Source: an uncultured Prevotella sp.
GTDB taxonomy: Bacteria > Bacteroidota > Bacteroidia > Bacteroidales > Bacteroidaceae
Assembly: GCA_900762125.1 (NCBI GenBank)
Contig: CAAFFL010000155.1
Span: 1 to 13,289, forward strand
DNA: 13,289 nucleotides
Reading direction: 5' to 3'
Under the pieces are notes generated by a model, which saw only the letters and a program-made list of their open reading frames with translations, did not search any database and was not told where the DNA came from. Below are positions 6,043 through 13,143 of this stretch, piece after piece (position 1 is the stretch's first letter; every line of letters begins with the position of its first letter). The position numbers and the translations under genes were made by a program.

Positions 6043-7449
6043 ATGAAGAAAAGTCCTGATGCTCGTTGGGACAAAGCCCTTGCGCTCATCCGCGAGAATG
6101 TCGACGAGCAGATATACAATACATGGTTCAAGCCCATCGGCTTCGAGAAGTTCGACGAGACGAAGAAGATGATCCTTGTCCAGGTGCCCAGTGCCTTCGT
6201 GTACGAGTATCTGGAGGAGAACTTCCTCGACCTGCTGGGTAAGGTGCTGTATCGTTGCTTCGGTGCAGGCATCGGACTGTCGTATCGTGTGGTGACGGAT
6301 AAGGAGCATGGCCTGTCGCAGGACATCCAGGCGGACCCCACCGACGCCGCCGTGAAGCCACAGCAGCAGACGCACGCCAACCAGAGTCCGACAACGCTCG
6401 ACGCAGCCGTGCCACAAGACCTTGACCCACAACTCAATCCGCATCTGACGTTCAACAACTACATTGAGGGTGACAGCAACAAGCTGCCGCGCTCCGTGGG
6501 ACTGTCCATCGCCGAGCATCCGAACACGATGCAGTTCAACCCGATGTTCATCTATGGACCGTCGGGCTGTGGCAAGACGCACCTCATCAATGCCATCGGA
6601 CTGCGCGCGAAGCAGCTCTATGCGCAGAAGCGCGTGTTGTATATCTCTGCCCGCCTGTTTCAGGTGCAGTATACCAATGCAGTGCTGCAGAACTCGGTGA
6701 ACGACTTCATCGCGTTCTATCAGACCATCGACATGCTCATCGTCGACGACATCCAGGAGTGGGTGAACGCCACGAAGACGCAGGAGACCTTCTTCCACAT
6801 ATTCAACCACCTCTTCCGCAACGGCAAGCGCATCATCCTCGCCTCCGACCGGCCGCCCGTGGACCTCAAGGGCATGCCCGACCGACTGCTCACGCGGTTC
6901 TCCTGCGGACTCATCGCCGAACTGGAGAAGCCGAACAAGCAGCTCTGCGTGGACATCCTCGAGAACAAGATCCGCAAGGACGGACTGAAGATCCCGCGCT
7001 CGGTTGTGGAGTTTATCGCCGACACCGCCAACGGCAGCGTCCGTGACCTGCAGGGCGTCATCAACTCGCTCATGGCGTACTCCATCGTCTACAACTGCGA
7101 CATCGACCTGCGTCTCGCAGAGCGTGTCATCAAGCGTGCCGTGAAGGTTGACGATCGGCCGCTCACCGTCGACGACATCCTCGAGAAGGTCTGCACGCAC
7201 TATAATGTCACCCCCGCACAGGTGAACTCGAAGAGCCGCAAGCGCGACTTTGTCATGGCGCGTCAGGTGTCGATGTACCTTGCCACGAAGTACACGAAGA
7301 TGCCCGCCAGCCGCATCGGTAAGCTCGTCGGCAACCGCGACCACAGCACCGTCATCCACTCCTGCTCGCAGGTGGAGAAGCGCCTGCAGGTCGACAAGGC
7401 GTTCGGCGAGGAAGTAAAAAGTATAGAGACTTCTTTTAAACTCAAGTAG
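6043..7449 (+). CDS. dnaA: Chromosomal replication initiator protein DnaA
   Basis: A 468-residue DnaA, the AAA+ ATPase that binds DnaA boxes and melts the origin. Domain I is about residues 1-80 (ARWDKALALIRENVDEQIYNTWFKPI). A Gln/Pro-rich flexible domain II spans about 85-128. The AAA+ domain starts with LTFNNYIEGDSNKLPRS and has Walker A GPSGCGKTH (172-180) and Walker B LIVDDIQ (232-238), then the ILASDRPPxDL sensor region and RLLTRFSCG with the arginine finger. The C-terminal domain IV carries the DnaA-box-binding signature around GNRDHSTVIHSC (R432, D433, H434, S435, T436). I start at the ATG 6043 because domain I begins there and the promoter lies upstream; the reading frame is open back to a TTG at 5947, but that codon overlaps the -33 box. 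Neither dnaN nor recF is adjacent, which is common in Bacteroidetes. The gene ends directly at a GC-rich palindrome. Confidence 0.97.
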   Translation: MKKSPDARWDKALALIRENVDEQIYNTWFKPIGFEKFDETKKMILVQVPSAFVYEYLEENFLDLLGKVLYRCFGAGIGLSYRVVTDKEHGLSQDIQADPTDAAVKPQQQTHANQSPTTLDAAVPQDLDPQLNPHLTFNNYIEGDSNKLPRSVGLSIAEHPNTMQFNPMFIYGPSGCGKTHLINAIGLRAKQLYAQKRVLYISARLFQVQYTNAVLQNSVNDFIAFYQTIDMLIVDDIQEWVNATKTQETFFHIFNHLFRNGKRIILASDRPPVDLKGMPDRLLTRFSCGLIAELEKPNKQLCVDILENKIRKDGLKIPRSVVEFIADTANGSVRDLQGVINSLMAYSIVYNCDIDLRLAERVIKRAVKVDDRPLTVDDILEKVCTHYNVTPAQVNSKSRKRDFVMARQVSMYLATKYTKMPASRIGKLVGNRDHSTVIHSCSQVEKRLQVDKAFGEEVKSIETSFKLK

Positions 7450-7513
7450 CCTCTCTCCCCCCAAGCCCCCTCTCCCCCTCGCTCGTTCCTCGCTATGGGA
7501 AAGGGGATGTAGG
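7450..7513 (+). repeat. GC-rich palindromic element, copy 2 (after dnaA)
   Basis: It starts on the base after the dnaA TAG (7447-7449). The arms CCCCTCTCCC (about 7467-7476) and GGGAAAGGGG (7497-7506) can pair with one or two mismatches around a TCGCTC...CGCTAT loop. It is nearly identical, in inverted orientation, to the element at 7585-7654 on the other side of the terminator. Confidence 0.75.
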
Positions 7514-7533
7514 TTACTGAGATAAACGATAAA

Positions 7534-7578
7534 AGCACTTCTCTTTGCTGCTTATGTCAGAGAGAAGTGCTATTTTTT
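7534..7578. terminator. Bidirectional intrinsic terminator between dnaA and the TonB receptor
   Basis: AGCACTTCTCT (7534-7544) pairs perfectly with AGAGAAGTGCT (7561-7571), an 11-bp stem. On the plus strand it is followed by A then TTTTTT (7573-7578); on the minus strand by TTTT just past the stem (7530-7533 as AAAA region on plus). It can stop both convergent transcripts. Confidence 0.88.
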
Positions 7579-7584
7579 GGTATG

Positions 7585-7654
7585 CTACATCCCCCTCTCC
7601 CATAGCGAAGCTTTAGCTGAGCGAGGGGGAGAGGGGGCTTGGGGAAGAGAGGCT
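7585..7654 (-). repeat. GC-rich palindromic element, copy 3 (after the TonB receptor)
   Basis: Read on the minus strand it begins right after the receptor's TGA (7657-7655). The hairpin is strong: CCCCCTCTCCC (7591-7601) pairs perfectly with GGGAGAGGGGG (7627-7637). Its reverse complement aligns with 7447-7513 along about 60 bases with few differences plus a small indel in the loop. Orientation relative to its gene is the same as in copies 1 and 2, with the C-rich arm on the coding strand. Confidence 0.78.
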
Positions 7655-9793
7655 TCAAAGGTTGACCGTGCATCCCGCCATCACCCACAGACCCGGCTGC
7701 TTCACGGCGCCGAGGTCGTAGTAGCGGTGGCAGGTAAGGTTGTCGGCCTTGACGTAGAGCGTGTAGCGGGGCTGCGTCCACGTGAGCTTGCCGTCGACCT
7801 TCCAGTAGGGGTGGTAGCCGTTCATACGCTGCTGCCAGCGGGCGGCCCACGACGCAGAGAGGTGGCCGACGATGGGGTGGGAGAGCTCCGCCACAAACTT
7901 ATGCCGCAGGTACTCCAGGGCATACAGCGACCGATAGATCTGATGCTCCGTCTCGTGCTTCTGATGGATGTACGCATAACCCAGCTTCAGGAGAATAGAA
8001 GCCTTGCTCTCTCGGCCTGTTGTTGTCTGGCTTCTCCGGTATGTATTCGTCCGAGTCTGTTCTCGTCCTTCAGAGGACGAGCCTCCTATCAGCTCGCTGA
8101 GGTTGAAGTTTGCCTCCACGTTGTACCCCATGTTGTCGAGCTTACCGATGTTCAGCGCATGGTACTTCGTGGCCTCCGCGGTCTCGTAGACCCAGTCGAT
8201 CATGTTCGTGCCCTTACTGTAGAACGCGCTGACGAGGGCGGTGAAGCCTGGCGTGCGGTAGCGCGTGCCGACCTTGAACGTCTGGTTCTTCTCCGGCTTG
8301 AGGTTCAGGTCGCCCTGCTGTGCACTGTTCGAGGTATAGAGGTCGGTGAACGTCGGCACACGGAGCGCCTTGTTCCAACTGGCATAGAGCTTCCAGTGCG
8401 AGTCCGGACGGTAGCTGAGGTCCACGCCGGGGTAGAACCGGACGTCGCCGTCGAGGCCGGTGTTCTTGTTCGCCATCAGTCCGGCGGAGAGCGTGAAGCC
8501 ACCTATAATAATATTGTGCTCGGCGAAGAGTGACGTGTTCGTGCGGTTGCCCTCGCGGATATACTGTCGGTCGGAACCATGGATGTCCTTCCACGCCGTC
8601 GAGTCGAGCATGTCGCCGTAGGCCGTGGAGAGGATGTGCTCCTTACGGATGTCGGCACCGAGCGCGGTCTTGCCGGCTGCCCAGTCGAAGCTGATGTTCA
8701 GTGATGCGCCGTAGACATCCATGCGGTGATAGTTCTCGCCGGCCTTTGCGCCTTGCTTGAAGCGGATAAGCTGGTAGTGGTCGTAGTCGCGGTGACCATA
8801 GATCATCGGCGTGATCTGCAGCGAGCTCAGGAACTTGTCGCTGCTGTCAAACCACGGCCGGATGTTCGCGTCAATGGAGCCGATGTAGCGGCGCGTGGCC
8901 TCCCACTGGTTCGGGAACTTGGCAGAATAGAACGTGTTCGCACCATAGTCTTGCGAAGCGATGCCCGCTTGCCAACCTAATTCTACTATACCGCCCCATG
9001 ACTGATGAGCACTGTAAGAACCCTGATAATACAGGCGGCGTTTGCGGAACTGAGAGTTGTCCGTGTCGCCGTCGCTCTGGGTATAGCCGCCACTGATGCG
9101 GTTGCTGACCAGATCCGTGGCATGGCTCACGCCTGCGTCTCCACCAAATGTTCCGAACGAGCCGCCTTCCAACGTTGCATTACCATGCACGCCCAGCTCG
9201 TAGCTCTTCCGCGTCACGATGTTGATTGCCCCGCTGAACGCTGCTGAACCAAAGACACGCGCCGAGGCTCCTTCGAGCACCTCGATGTGGTCGATGTCGC
9301 TGAGCGAGACCGGGAAGTCGGCTGCGTTATGACCCGTCTGCGGACTCGACAATGGAACGCCATTGAGGAGCAACGTGATCTGGTCGAACGTGCCGCCGTT
9401 GATGGAGATGTCCGTCTGTACACCAAAGCCCCCACGCTGACGGACGTCCACGCCGGTGGCTAGTTTCAATACGTCGTTGATGGTCTGCGCCTCCGCACGC
9501 GCAATGTCGTCGCGGGAGATGACCTCAACAATCTTGGCTGACTGCAAAGCGGTCAGTGGCGCTCGAGAGCCCATCACTTGGACTTCATCGAGGCGCTGCT
9601 CCCCAAACGAGAGGCTGTCGGCATCCACCAACGGCTTCGTGGCAATGCCAGAGGCCTTGGCGTAGGTCAACGTCGGAACACTCAATACACCGATGAGCAC
9701 CACCTTGCCCAAGGCGGCAAAGAGGCTGTAGCCCTTGCGGTTGAAGTGTTTGAAGAGTAGCGCAGAGCGCCGGTTAAACAATGCTGTTTTCAT
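7655..9793 (-). CDS. TonB-dependent outer-membrane receptor (BtuB-like plug)
   Basis: A 712-residue outer-membrane gated channel for TonB-energised uptake. The start at 9793 (MKTALFNRRSALL) is chosen because it opens an extended signal peptide, with the RKGYSLFAALGKVVLIGVLSV stretch I associate with BtuB-type Bacteroidetes receptors, ending near TYA/KA (about residue 45); the frame is open upstream, but that part overlaps the promoter. DEVQVMGSRAP is the likely TonB-box region. The plug domain follows (VVEVISRDDI-like start, INDVLKLATGVDVRQRGGFG, ISINGGTFDQITLLLNGVPLSSPQTGHN, HIEVLEGASARVFGSAAFSGAINIVT), then the 22-strand-type barrel; KLYASWNKALRVPTFTDLYY-like and LNLKPEKNQTFKVGTRYR segments are typical, and the barrel closes at the C-terminal TVNL. 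No SusC-type N-terminal carboxypeptidase-regulatory domain and no SusD partner are present, so cobalamin, siderophore or another small chelate is likelier than a polysaccharide. Residues about 566-595 are compositionally odd. Confidence 0.92.
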   Translation of the reverse strand: MKTALFNRRSALLFKHFNRKGYSLFAALGKVVLIGVLSVPTLTYAKASGIATKPLVDADSLSFGEQRLDEVQVMGSRAPLTALQSAKIVEVISRDDIARAEAQTINDVLKLATGVDVRQRGGFGVQTDISINGGTFDQITLLLNGVPLSSPQTGHNAADFPVSLSDIDHIEVLEGASARVFGSAAFSGAINIVTRKSYELGVHGNATLEGGSFGTFGGDAGVSHATDLVSNRISGGYTQSDGDTDNSQFRKRRLYYQGSYSAHQSWGGIVELGWQAGIASQDYGANTFYSAKFPNQWEATRRYIGSIDANIRPWFDSSDKFLSSLQITPMIYGHRDYDHYQLIRFKQGAKAGENYHRMDVYGASLNISFDWAAGKTALGADIRKEHILSTAYGDMLDSTAWKDIHGSDRQYIREGNRTNTSLFAEHNIIIGGFTLSAGLMANKNTGLDGDVRFYPGVDLSYRPDSHWKLYASWNKALRVPTFTDLYTSNSAQQGDLNLKPEKNQTFKVGTRYRTPGFTALVSAFYSKGTNMIDWVYETAEATKYHALNIGKLDNMGYNVEANFNLSELIGGSSSEGREQTRTNTYRRSQTTTGRESKASILLKLGYAYIHQKHETEHQIYRSLYALEYLRHKFVAELSHPIVGHLSASWAARWQQRMNGYHPYWKVDGKLTWTQPRYTLYVKADNLTCHRYYDLGAVKQPGLWVMAGCTVNL
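8062..8081. repeat. Perfect palindrome inside the TonB receptor gene
   Basis: CTCGTCCT (8062-8069) and AGGACGAG (8074-8081) form an 8-bp perfect stem with a 4-base loop within coding sequence. On the minus strand it encodes part of a Ser/Gly/Arg/Gln/Thr-rich stretch (about residues 566-595) that probably lies in a surface loop. Perfect stems of this length are not seen elsewhere in the receptor gene on inspection. Confidence 0.55.
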
Positions 9794-9803
9794 AAATCGG
9801 GTG

Positions 9804-9834
9804 CAAAGATACAACTTTCTTTTCAAACCACAAA
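9804..9834 (-). promoter_or_regulatory. Promoter of the TonB receptor gene
   Basis: On the minus strand TATCTTTG (plus 9804-9811) matches the -7 box, and TTTG (9831-9834) lies 19 bases upstream as the -33 box, a full Bacteroidetes consensus. The leader would be short, with no room for a riboswitch, so riboswitch control by cobalamin is not supported. Confidence 0.7.
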
Positions 9835-9841
9835 GGGATAG

Positions 9842-9860
9842 TGGGACAGTGGGACAGTTG
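9842..9860 (+). repeat. TGGGACAG tandem element, copy B (between TonB receptor and GH51)
   Basis: The same 19 bases as at 5746-5764 (TGGGACAGTGGGACAGTTG), same orientation, sitting 8 bases outside the receptor's -33 box. Confidence 0.7.
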
Positions 9861-9864
9861 TTTT

Positions 9865-9881
9865 CCGCGTCGGTTACGCGG
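9865..9881 (+). repeat. Hairpin following tandem element B
   Basis: CCGCGT (9865-9870) pairs with ACGCGG (9876-9881) around a CGGTT loop, 4 bases after the tandem element. Aligned with the hairpin at 5789-5809, the GGT loop core and outer CG pairs are kept while inner pairs are swapped (GC in one, CG in the other). Confidence 0.55.
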
Positions 9882-9928
9882 TGAGTGTTAAAGTATGTAA
9901 TATCTAAAGGGATATGGAAAATAAGGTG

Positions 9929-9936
9929 TAACTTTG
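9929..9936 (+). promoter_or_regulatory. -7 box of the arabinofuranosidase promoter
   Basis: TAACTTTG at 9929-9936 matches TAnnTTTG. No TTTG is found at the usual -33 distance, suggesting a promoter that needs an activator, as is common for carbohydrate genes (inference). The leader of about 50 bases contains the short direct repeat TAATCCAT (twice, then AATCCAT). Confidence 0.5.
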
Positions 9937-9991
9937 CCAATAGTAATCATTAATCCATTAATCCATTAAAATCCATCATCTTAGACCAACA

Positions 9992-12412
9992 ATGAGAATC
10001 AAGAATTACTTGTTATCAGCTATGTTGCTGAGTGCTGCCACGGCGCAGGCACAGGTCACTGTCGACCTCGACGCCGCACAGAAGGGCAAGGCCGTATCAC
10101 CGACGCTCTACGGCATCTTCTACGAGGACATCAACCACGCTGCCGATGGCGGTATCTATGCCGAGCTCGTCCGCAACCGTTCCTTCGAGGACAGCGACGA
10201 GAAGGCTGAGAACTGGGCCACCGTGGGCAACGCAAAGATGCAGCTCATCACGAAGGCTCTCTTAAACAAGGCACAGGGCCACGCCCTCGAGGTGACATTC
10301 ACCGGTGATGGCGACGGCGTGAAGAATGAAGGCTTCTGGGGCATCCCCGCCGTACAGGGTCGGACGTATAAGCTCTCGTTCTGGGCCAAGGGTAAGCTGC
10401 AGGGTAAGCTGAAGGTCTATCTGAGCTGTGCCTGCGGCAAGCACAACTTCGCCTCCGCAGAGTTTGAGGGCAAGGGCTTCAAGGGTAAGTGGCAGAAATA
10501 TGAGGCTACGCTGAAGGCCAACGCCAACCATCCGAAGGCACTGCTCTGGATGACGGCAACAGGCAAGGGTAAGCTCGACCTCGACGTCGTGAGCCTCTTC
10601 CCGCCAACGTTCAACAACCGAGAGAACGGTCTCAGACCCGACCTCGCGTCGATGCTCTACGACCTCCATCCGAAGTTCCTCCGCTTCCCCGGCGGCTGCT
10701 TCGTCGAGGGACAGGAGACACCCGACAATGCCTTCCGTTGGCACCGCTCCATTGGTCCCATCGAGGAGCGTCCGGGACATAAGAATGTGAACTGGGGCTA
10801 CCGCACCACTGACGGCCTCGGCTTCCACGAGTATCTGCAGATGGCGGAGGACTTCGGTGCCAAGCCGCTCTATGTGGTGAACGTCGGCATCTGGCACGGC
10901 GGCTTCACCCCGCTCGATAGCATCCAGTCGTGGATCGACGAGACGATGAACGCCCTGGAGTATGCCAACGGCCCCGTGACAAGTAAGTACGGTGCCCTGC
11001 GTGCGAAGAACGGTCATCCCGAGCCCTTCAACATTGAGTATCTGGAGATTGGCAACGAGAACAACCAGCCCAACCCCGAGCAGCAGAGTGACCACTACTA
11101 TGAGCGCTACAAGCTGTTCAAGGATGCCGTGCTGGCGAAGTATCCCAACATGCACCTCATCGGTAACGTTGCTGCATGGGGTACGGATGAGCCGACATGG
11201 GACGACAAGAGTGTGAAGCCCGAGCTCGTCGACGAGCACTACTATCGTAACCCTGCTTGGTTTGCCGATCAGTTCCACCACTATGACGCCTACGACCGTC
11301 AGGGCCCGGATGTCTATGTGGGTGAGTATGCCGTCACTCAGGGCTATGGCAAGATGGGCAACCTCAATGCCGCGCTGGGCGAGGCCGTGTTCATGATGGG
11401 TATGGAGAACAACTCCGACATCGTGAAGATGGCCAGCTACGCTCCGATCTTTGCCAACCTCAACTTCACCTGGTGGCGCCCGGACATGATCCAGTTTGAC
11501 GCTACACGCGCCTTCGGCACGCCGTCCTACTATGTGCAGAAGATGATGGCCGCCAATGTGGGTACCCGCATCATGAAGGTCGACCAGCAGAACCCCTACA
11601 CCGTGGACCTCGTGACGGTGAAGGTGAAGCCGGCAACGTGCACCGCAGGCGTGGGCACATGGGCCACGAAGGTGACCTTCGCACAGCCACAGCTGACGCT
11701 CCTCCCCAGCAGTAAGGAAACCGCACGCAAGGAACTGAGCATCAAGGGCAAATGGCAGAAGCAGGGTGACACGGTCGTCATGTCCGACCTCACCGAGGGT
11801 GCGATCTACCTCCATCCGACGGACTTCACGTCTGACGAGTATACTTATAAGGTACGCGCACGGAAGGACGGTGGCAACGAAGGCTTCACGGTGGTGTTCA
11901 ACTATGTCGACCGCGACAACTACAGCTGGATCAACTTCGGTGGCTGGGGAAATACGCAGCATGGCGTGGAGCAGGTCATCGACGGCGGAAAGATGCAGAT
12001 CGCAGGTACTGCGGGCACGGTGGAGACCGGCCGCTGGTATGATGTGGAGATCCGTGTGAAGGGCGACAGCGTCTACGGTTCGCTCGATGGCAAGCAGGTC
12101 ATCGCCGCGAAGCTCAAGCCGAGCACCTTCGCAGGCTTCTTCTCCTCTGCAACCTACGACGAGCCCAGTGGCGACTACATCGTGAAACTGGTGAACACCT
12201 CCACGGAGCCCACCACGGCACGCATCAACCTGAAGAACCACCAGAGCCGCACGGCACGCCTCATCCGCCTCACCGGCGAGAAGGGCACGTCGGAGAACAA
12301 CATCGACGACCGTACGAATGTGGTGCCCACGGAGATGCAGCTTAGTCCCGATCAGAACGGCGTGACGCTCGAGGTACCCGCGAGCTCGCTGAACATCGTT
12401 AGAATCAAATAA
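9992..12412 (+). CDS. Secreted alpha-L-arabinofuranosidase, GH51
   Basis: An 806-residue glycoside hydrolase that should remove terminal alpha-L-arabinofuranosyl groups from arabinan or arabinoxylan. A signal peptide ends near residue 20 (SAATAQAQ), so it is exported. VSPTLYGIFYEDINHAADGGIYAELVRNRSFE is the GH51 N-terminal motif. Residues about 58-205 read as a CBM4/9-like jelly roll. The (beta/alpha)8 catalytic domain follows: FLRFPGGCFVEG, acid/base E356 in EIGNEN, nucleophile E445 in VGEYAV, then NFTWWRPDMIQFD. The C-terminal beta domain is split by a roughly 140-residue LamG/concanavalin-like module (about 580-720: WQKQGDTVVM, YVDRDNYSWINFGGWGN, GRWYDVEIRVKGDSVYGSLDGK) before resuming at YDEPSGDYIVKLVNTS. 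It is a single-gene unit with its own promoter and terminator, divergent from the TonB receptor. The start ATG at 9992 gives a normal signal peptide. Confidence 0.95.
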   Translation: MRIKNYLLSAMLLSAATAQAQVTVDLDAAQKGKAVSPTLYGIFYEDINHAADGGIYAELVRNRSFEDSDEKAENWATVGNAKMQLITKALLNKAQGHALEVTFTGDGDGVKNEGFWGIPAVQGRTYKLSFWAKGKLQGKLKVYLSCACGKHNFASAEFEGKGFKGKWQKYEATLKANANHPKALLWMTATGKGKLDLDVVSLFPPTFNNRENGLRPDLASMLYDLHPKFLRFPGGCFVEGQETPDNAFRWHRSIGPIEERPGHKNVNWGYRTTDGLGFHEYLQMAEDFGAKPLYVVNVGIWHGGFTPLDSIQSWIDETMNALEYANGPVTSKYGALRAKNGHPEPFNIEYLEIGNENNQPNPEQQSDHYYERYKLFKDAVLAKYPNMHLIGNVAAWGTDEPTWDDKSVKPELVDEHYYRNPAWFADQFHHYDAYDRQGPDVYVGEYAVTQGYGKMGNLNAALGEAVFMMGMENNSDIVKMASYAPIFANLNFTWWRPDMIQFDATRAFGTPSYYVQKMMAANVGTRIMKVDQQNPYTVDLVTVKVKPATCTAGVGTWATKVTFAQPQLTLLPSSKETARKELSIKGKWQKQGDTVVMSDLTEGAIYLHPTDFTSDEYTYKVRARKDGGNEGFTVVFNYVDRDNYSWINFGGWGNTQHGVEQVIDGGKMQIAGTAGTVETGRWYDVEIRVKGDSVYGSLDGKQVIAAKLKPSTFAGFFSSATYDEPSGDYIVKLVNTSTEPTTARINLKNHQSRTARLIRLTGEKGTSENNIDDRTNVVPTEMQLSPDQNGVTLEVPASSLNIVRIK

Positions 12413-12416
12413 TCAG

Positions 12417-12444
12417 AAAGGCAGCCCTTTGGGGCTGCCTTTTT
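12417..12444 (+). terminator. Intrinsic terminator of the GH51 gene
   Basis: AAAGGCAGCCC (12417-12427) pairs perfectly with GGGCTGCCTTT (12432-12442) around TTTG, followed by a T-run to 12444, only four bases past the GH51 stop codon. Confidence 0.93.
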
Positions 12445-12502
12445 GCGTTCGCCCAGCATGTTTGCGTCTAATTATTGAAAACAACTTTCTAACGACAACA
12501 GC

Positions 12503-12913
12503 ATGTTACGATTAGCAGCTTATTTGCAATTTCTCTTAGCCATTGGGCACATCATTGTCATGCCATGGCTCGACGAGGCTTTCCGTCTCTATGGCATCAA
12601 CACTATCATGGAGCGAATTGCCGCTCATGGAGCAATTCTCCCTTACATTATCACTCTCATTATCGCCTTGGGATTTACCATCTGTGGCCTCTATGCCCTC
12701 TCAGCGTGTGGCCGCATCCGTAAGTTACCCTTGCTATGGAGCGGCATTTTCGCAATAGCTGCAGTGTTCATCGGTCGCGCTATGATGGGAGCCTGCTGGA
12801 TGTATAGCAGCCACAACTTTGAATTTACCTCATTATCAGCCGCCCTCGCTTCAGGCTTCATCGGACTACTCTACCTCATCGGCGGAATCAATCAACTCCG
12901 AAAGCCGTTATGA
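12503..12913 (+). CDS. Small integral membrane protein, four predicted helices, function unknown
   Basis: A 136-residue hydrophobic protein. Four membrane segments can be seen: about 3-21, 43-66, 77-96 and 110-130, with short polar loops and a Lys/Arg-containing C-terminus (LRKPL). I do not recognise a family with confidence; the length and four-helix layout resemble small uncharacterised Bacteroidales membrane proteins. Base composition is visibly lower in GC than the upstream genes, with more ATT, TTA, CGA and GCA codons. The stop overlaps the start of the CatA-like fragment as ATGA, so the two were probably expressed together. A promoter is not obvious: TTTG at 12461 and CAACTTTC at 12482 are a poor match. 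No SD sequence is seen before the ATG. Confidence 0.7.
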   Translation: MLRLAAYLQFLLAIGHIIVMPWLDEAFRLYGINTIMERIAAHGAILPYIITLIIALGFTICGLYALSACGRIRKLPLLWSGIFAIAAVFIGRAMMGACWMYSSHNFEFTSLSAALASGFIGLLYLIGGINQLRKPL

Positions 12914-13143
12914 AAGAGCTTAATCCGAATGATACACCTCGCGCCAAGGCTTTTGAACTGTGGATGACCTCGCCCAGGCCGATGGTGACTCTCACAAAGA
13001 CATTCGACGTCACAGCACTGCGTCGGTATGCCTACAATCGCAATAGCTGGTTCAATATGCTTCTCTGTTGGTGCATAGGTAAAGCAGCAAGTCAAATAGA
13101 GCAGTTCTTCATGCTCCCTATTAAACCTCAAATCCGCAACTAA
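12910..13143 (+). pseudogene. Truncated CatA-like O-acetyltransferase (N-terminal third only)
   Basis: A 77-codon frame whose first about 70 residues read like Bacteroidales CatA-like O-acetyltransferases (chloramphenicol acetyltransferase fold): TPRAKAFELWM, PMVTLTKTFDVTALRR, FNMLLCWCIGKAASQIEQFFMLP. Family members are about 210 residues long and have the catalytic HHxxxDG motif near the C-terminus, which is absent here. After MLP (about 13117) the match stops and the frame ends at TAA 13141-13143. A second sequence, reading as a transposase C-terminus, is open from 13125. The simplest explanation is insertion or recombination with an insertion sequence that removed two thirds of the gene, so it should have no acetyltransferase activity. 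Even intact, chloramphenicol resistance would not follow: many CatA-like relatives have no known substrate. ATGA overlap with the membrane protein upstream. Confidence 0.75.

Noticed and set aside
5617..7654. CRISPR array from the GC-rich repeats
   Set aside because: Only three copies, at irregular distances, in both orientations and separated by genes.
7577..8533. 318-codon plus-strand frame over the TonB receptor 3' end
   Set aside because: It runs through the palindrome and antisense to well-conserved barrel sequence; no start signal.
9794..9940. 49-residue N-terminal extension of the TonB receptor
   Set aside because: It would be translated from DNA that contains the promoter and the TGGGACAG repeat, and it precedes a normal signal peptide.
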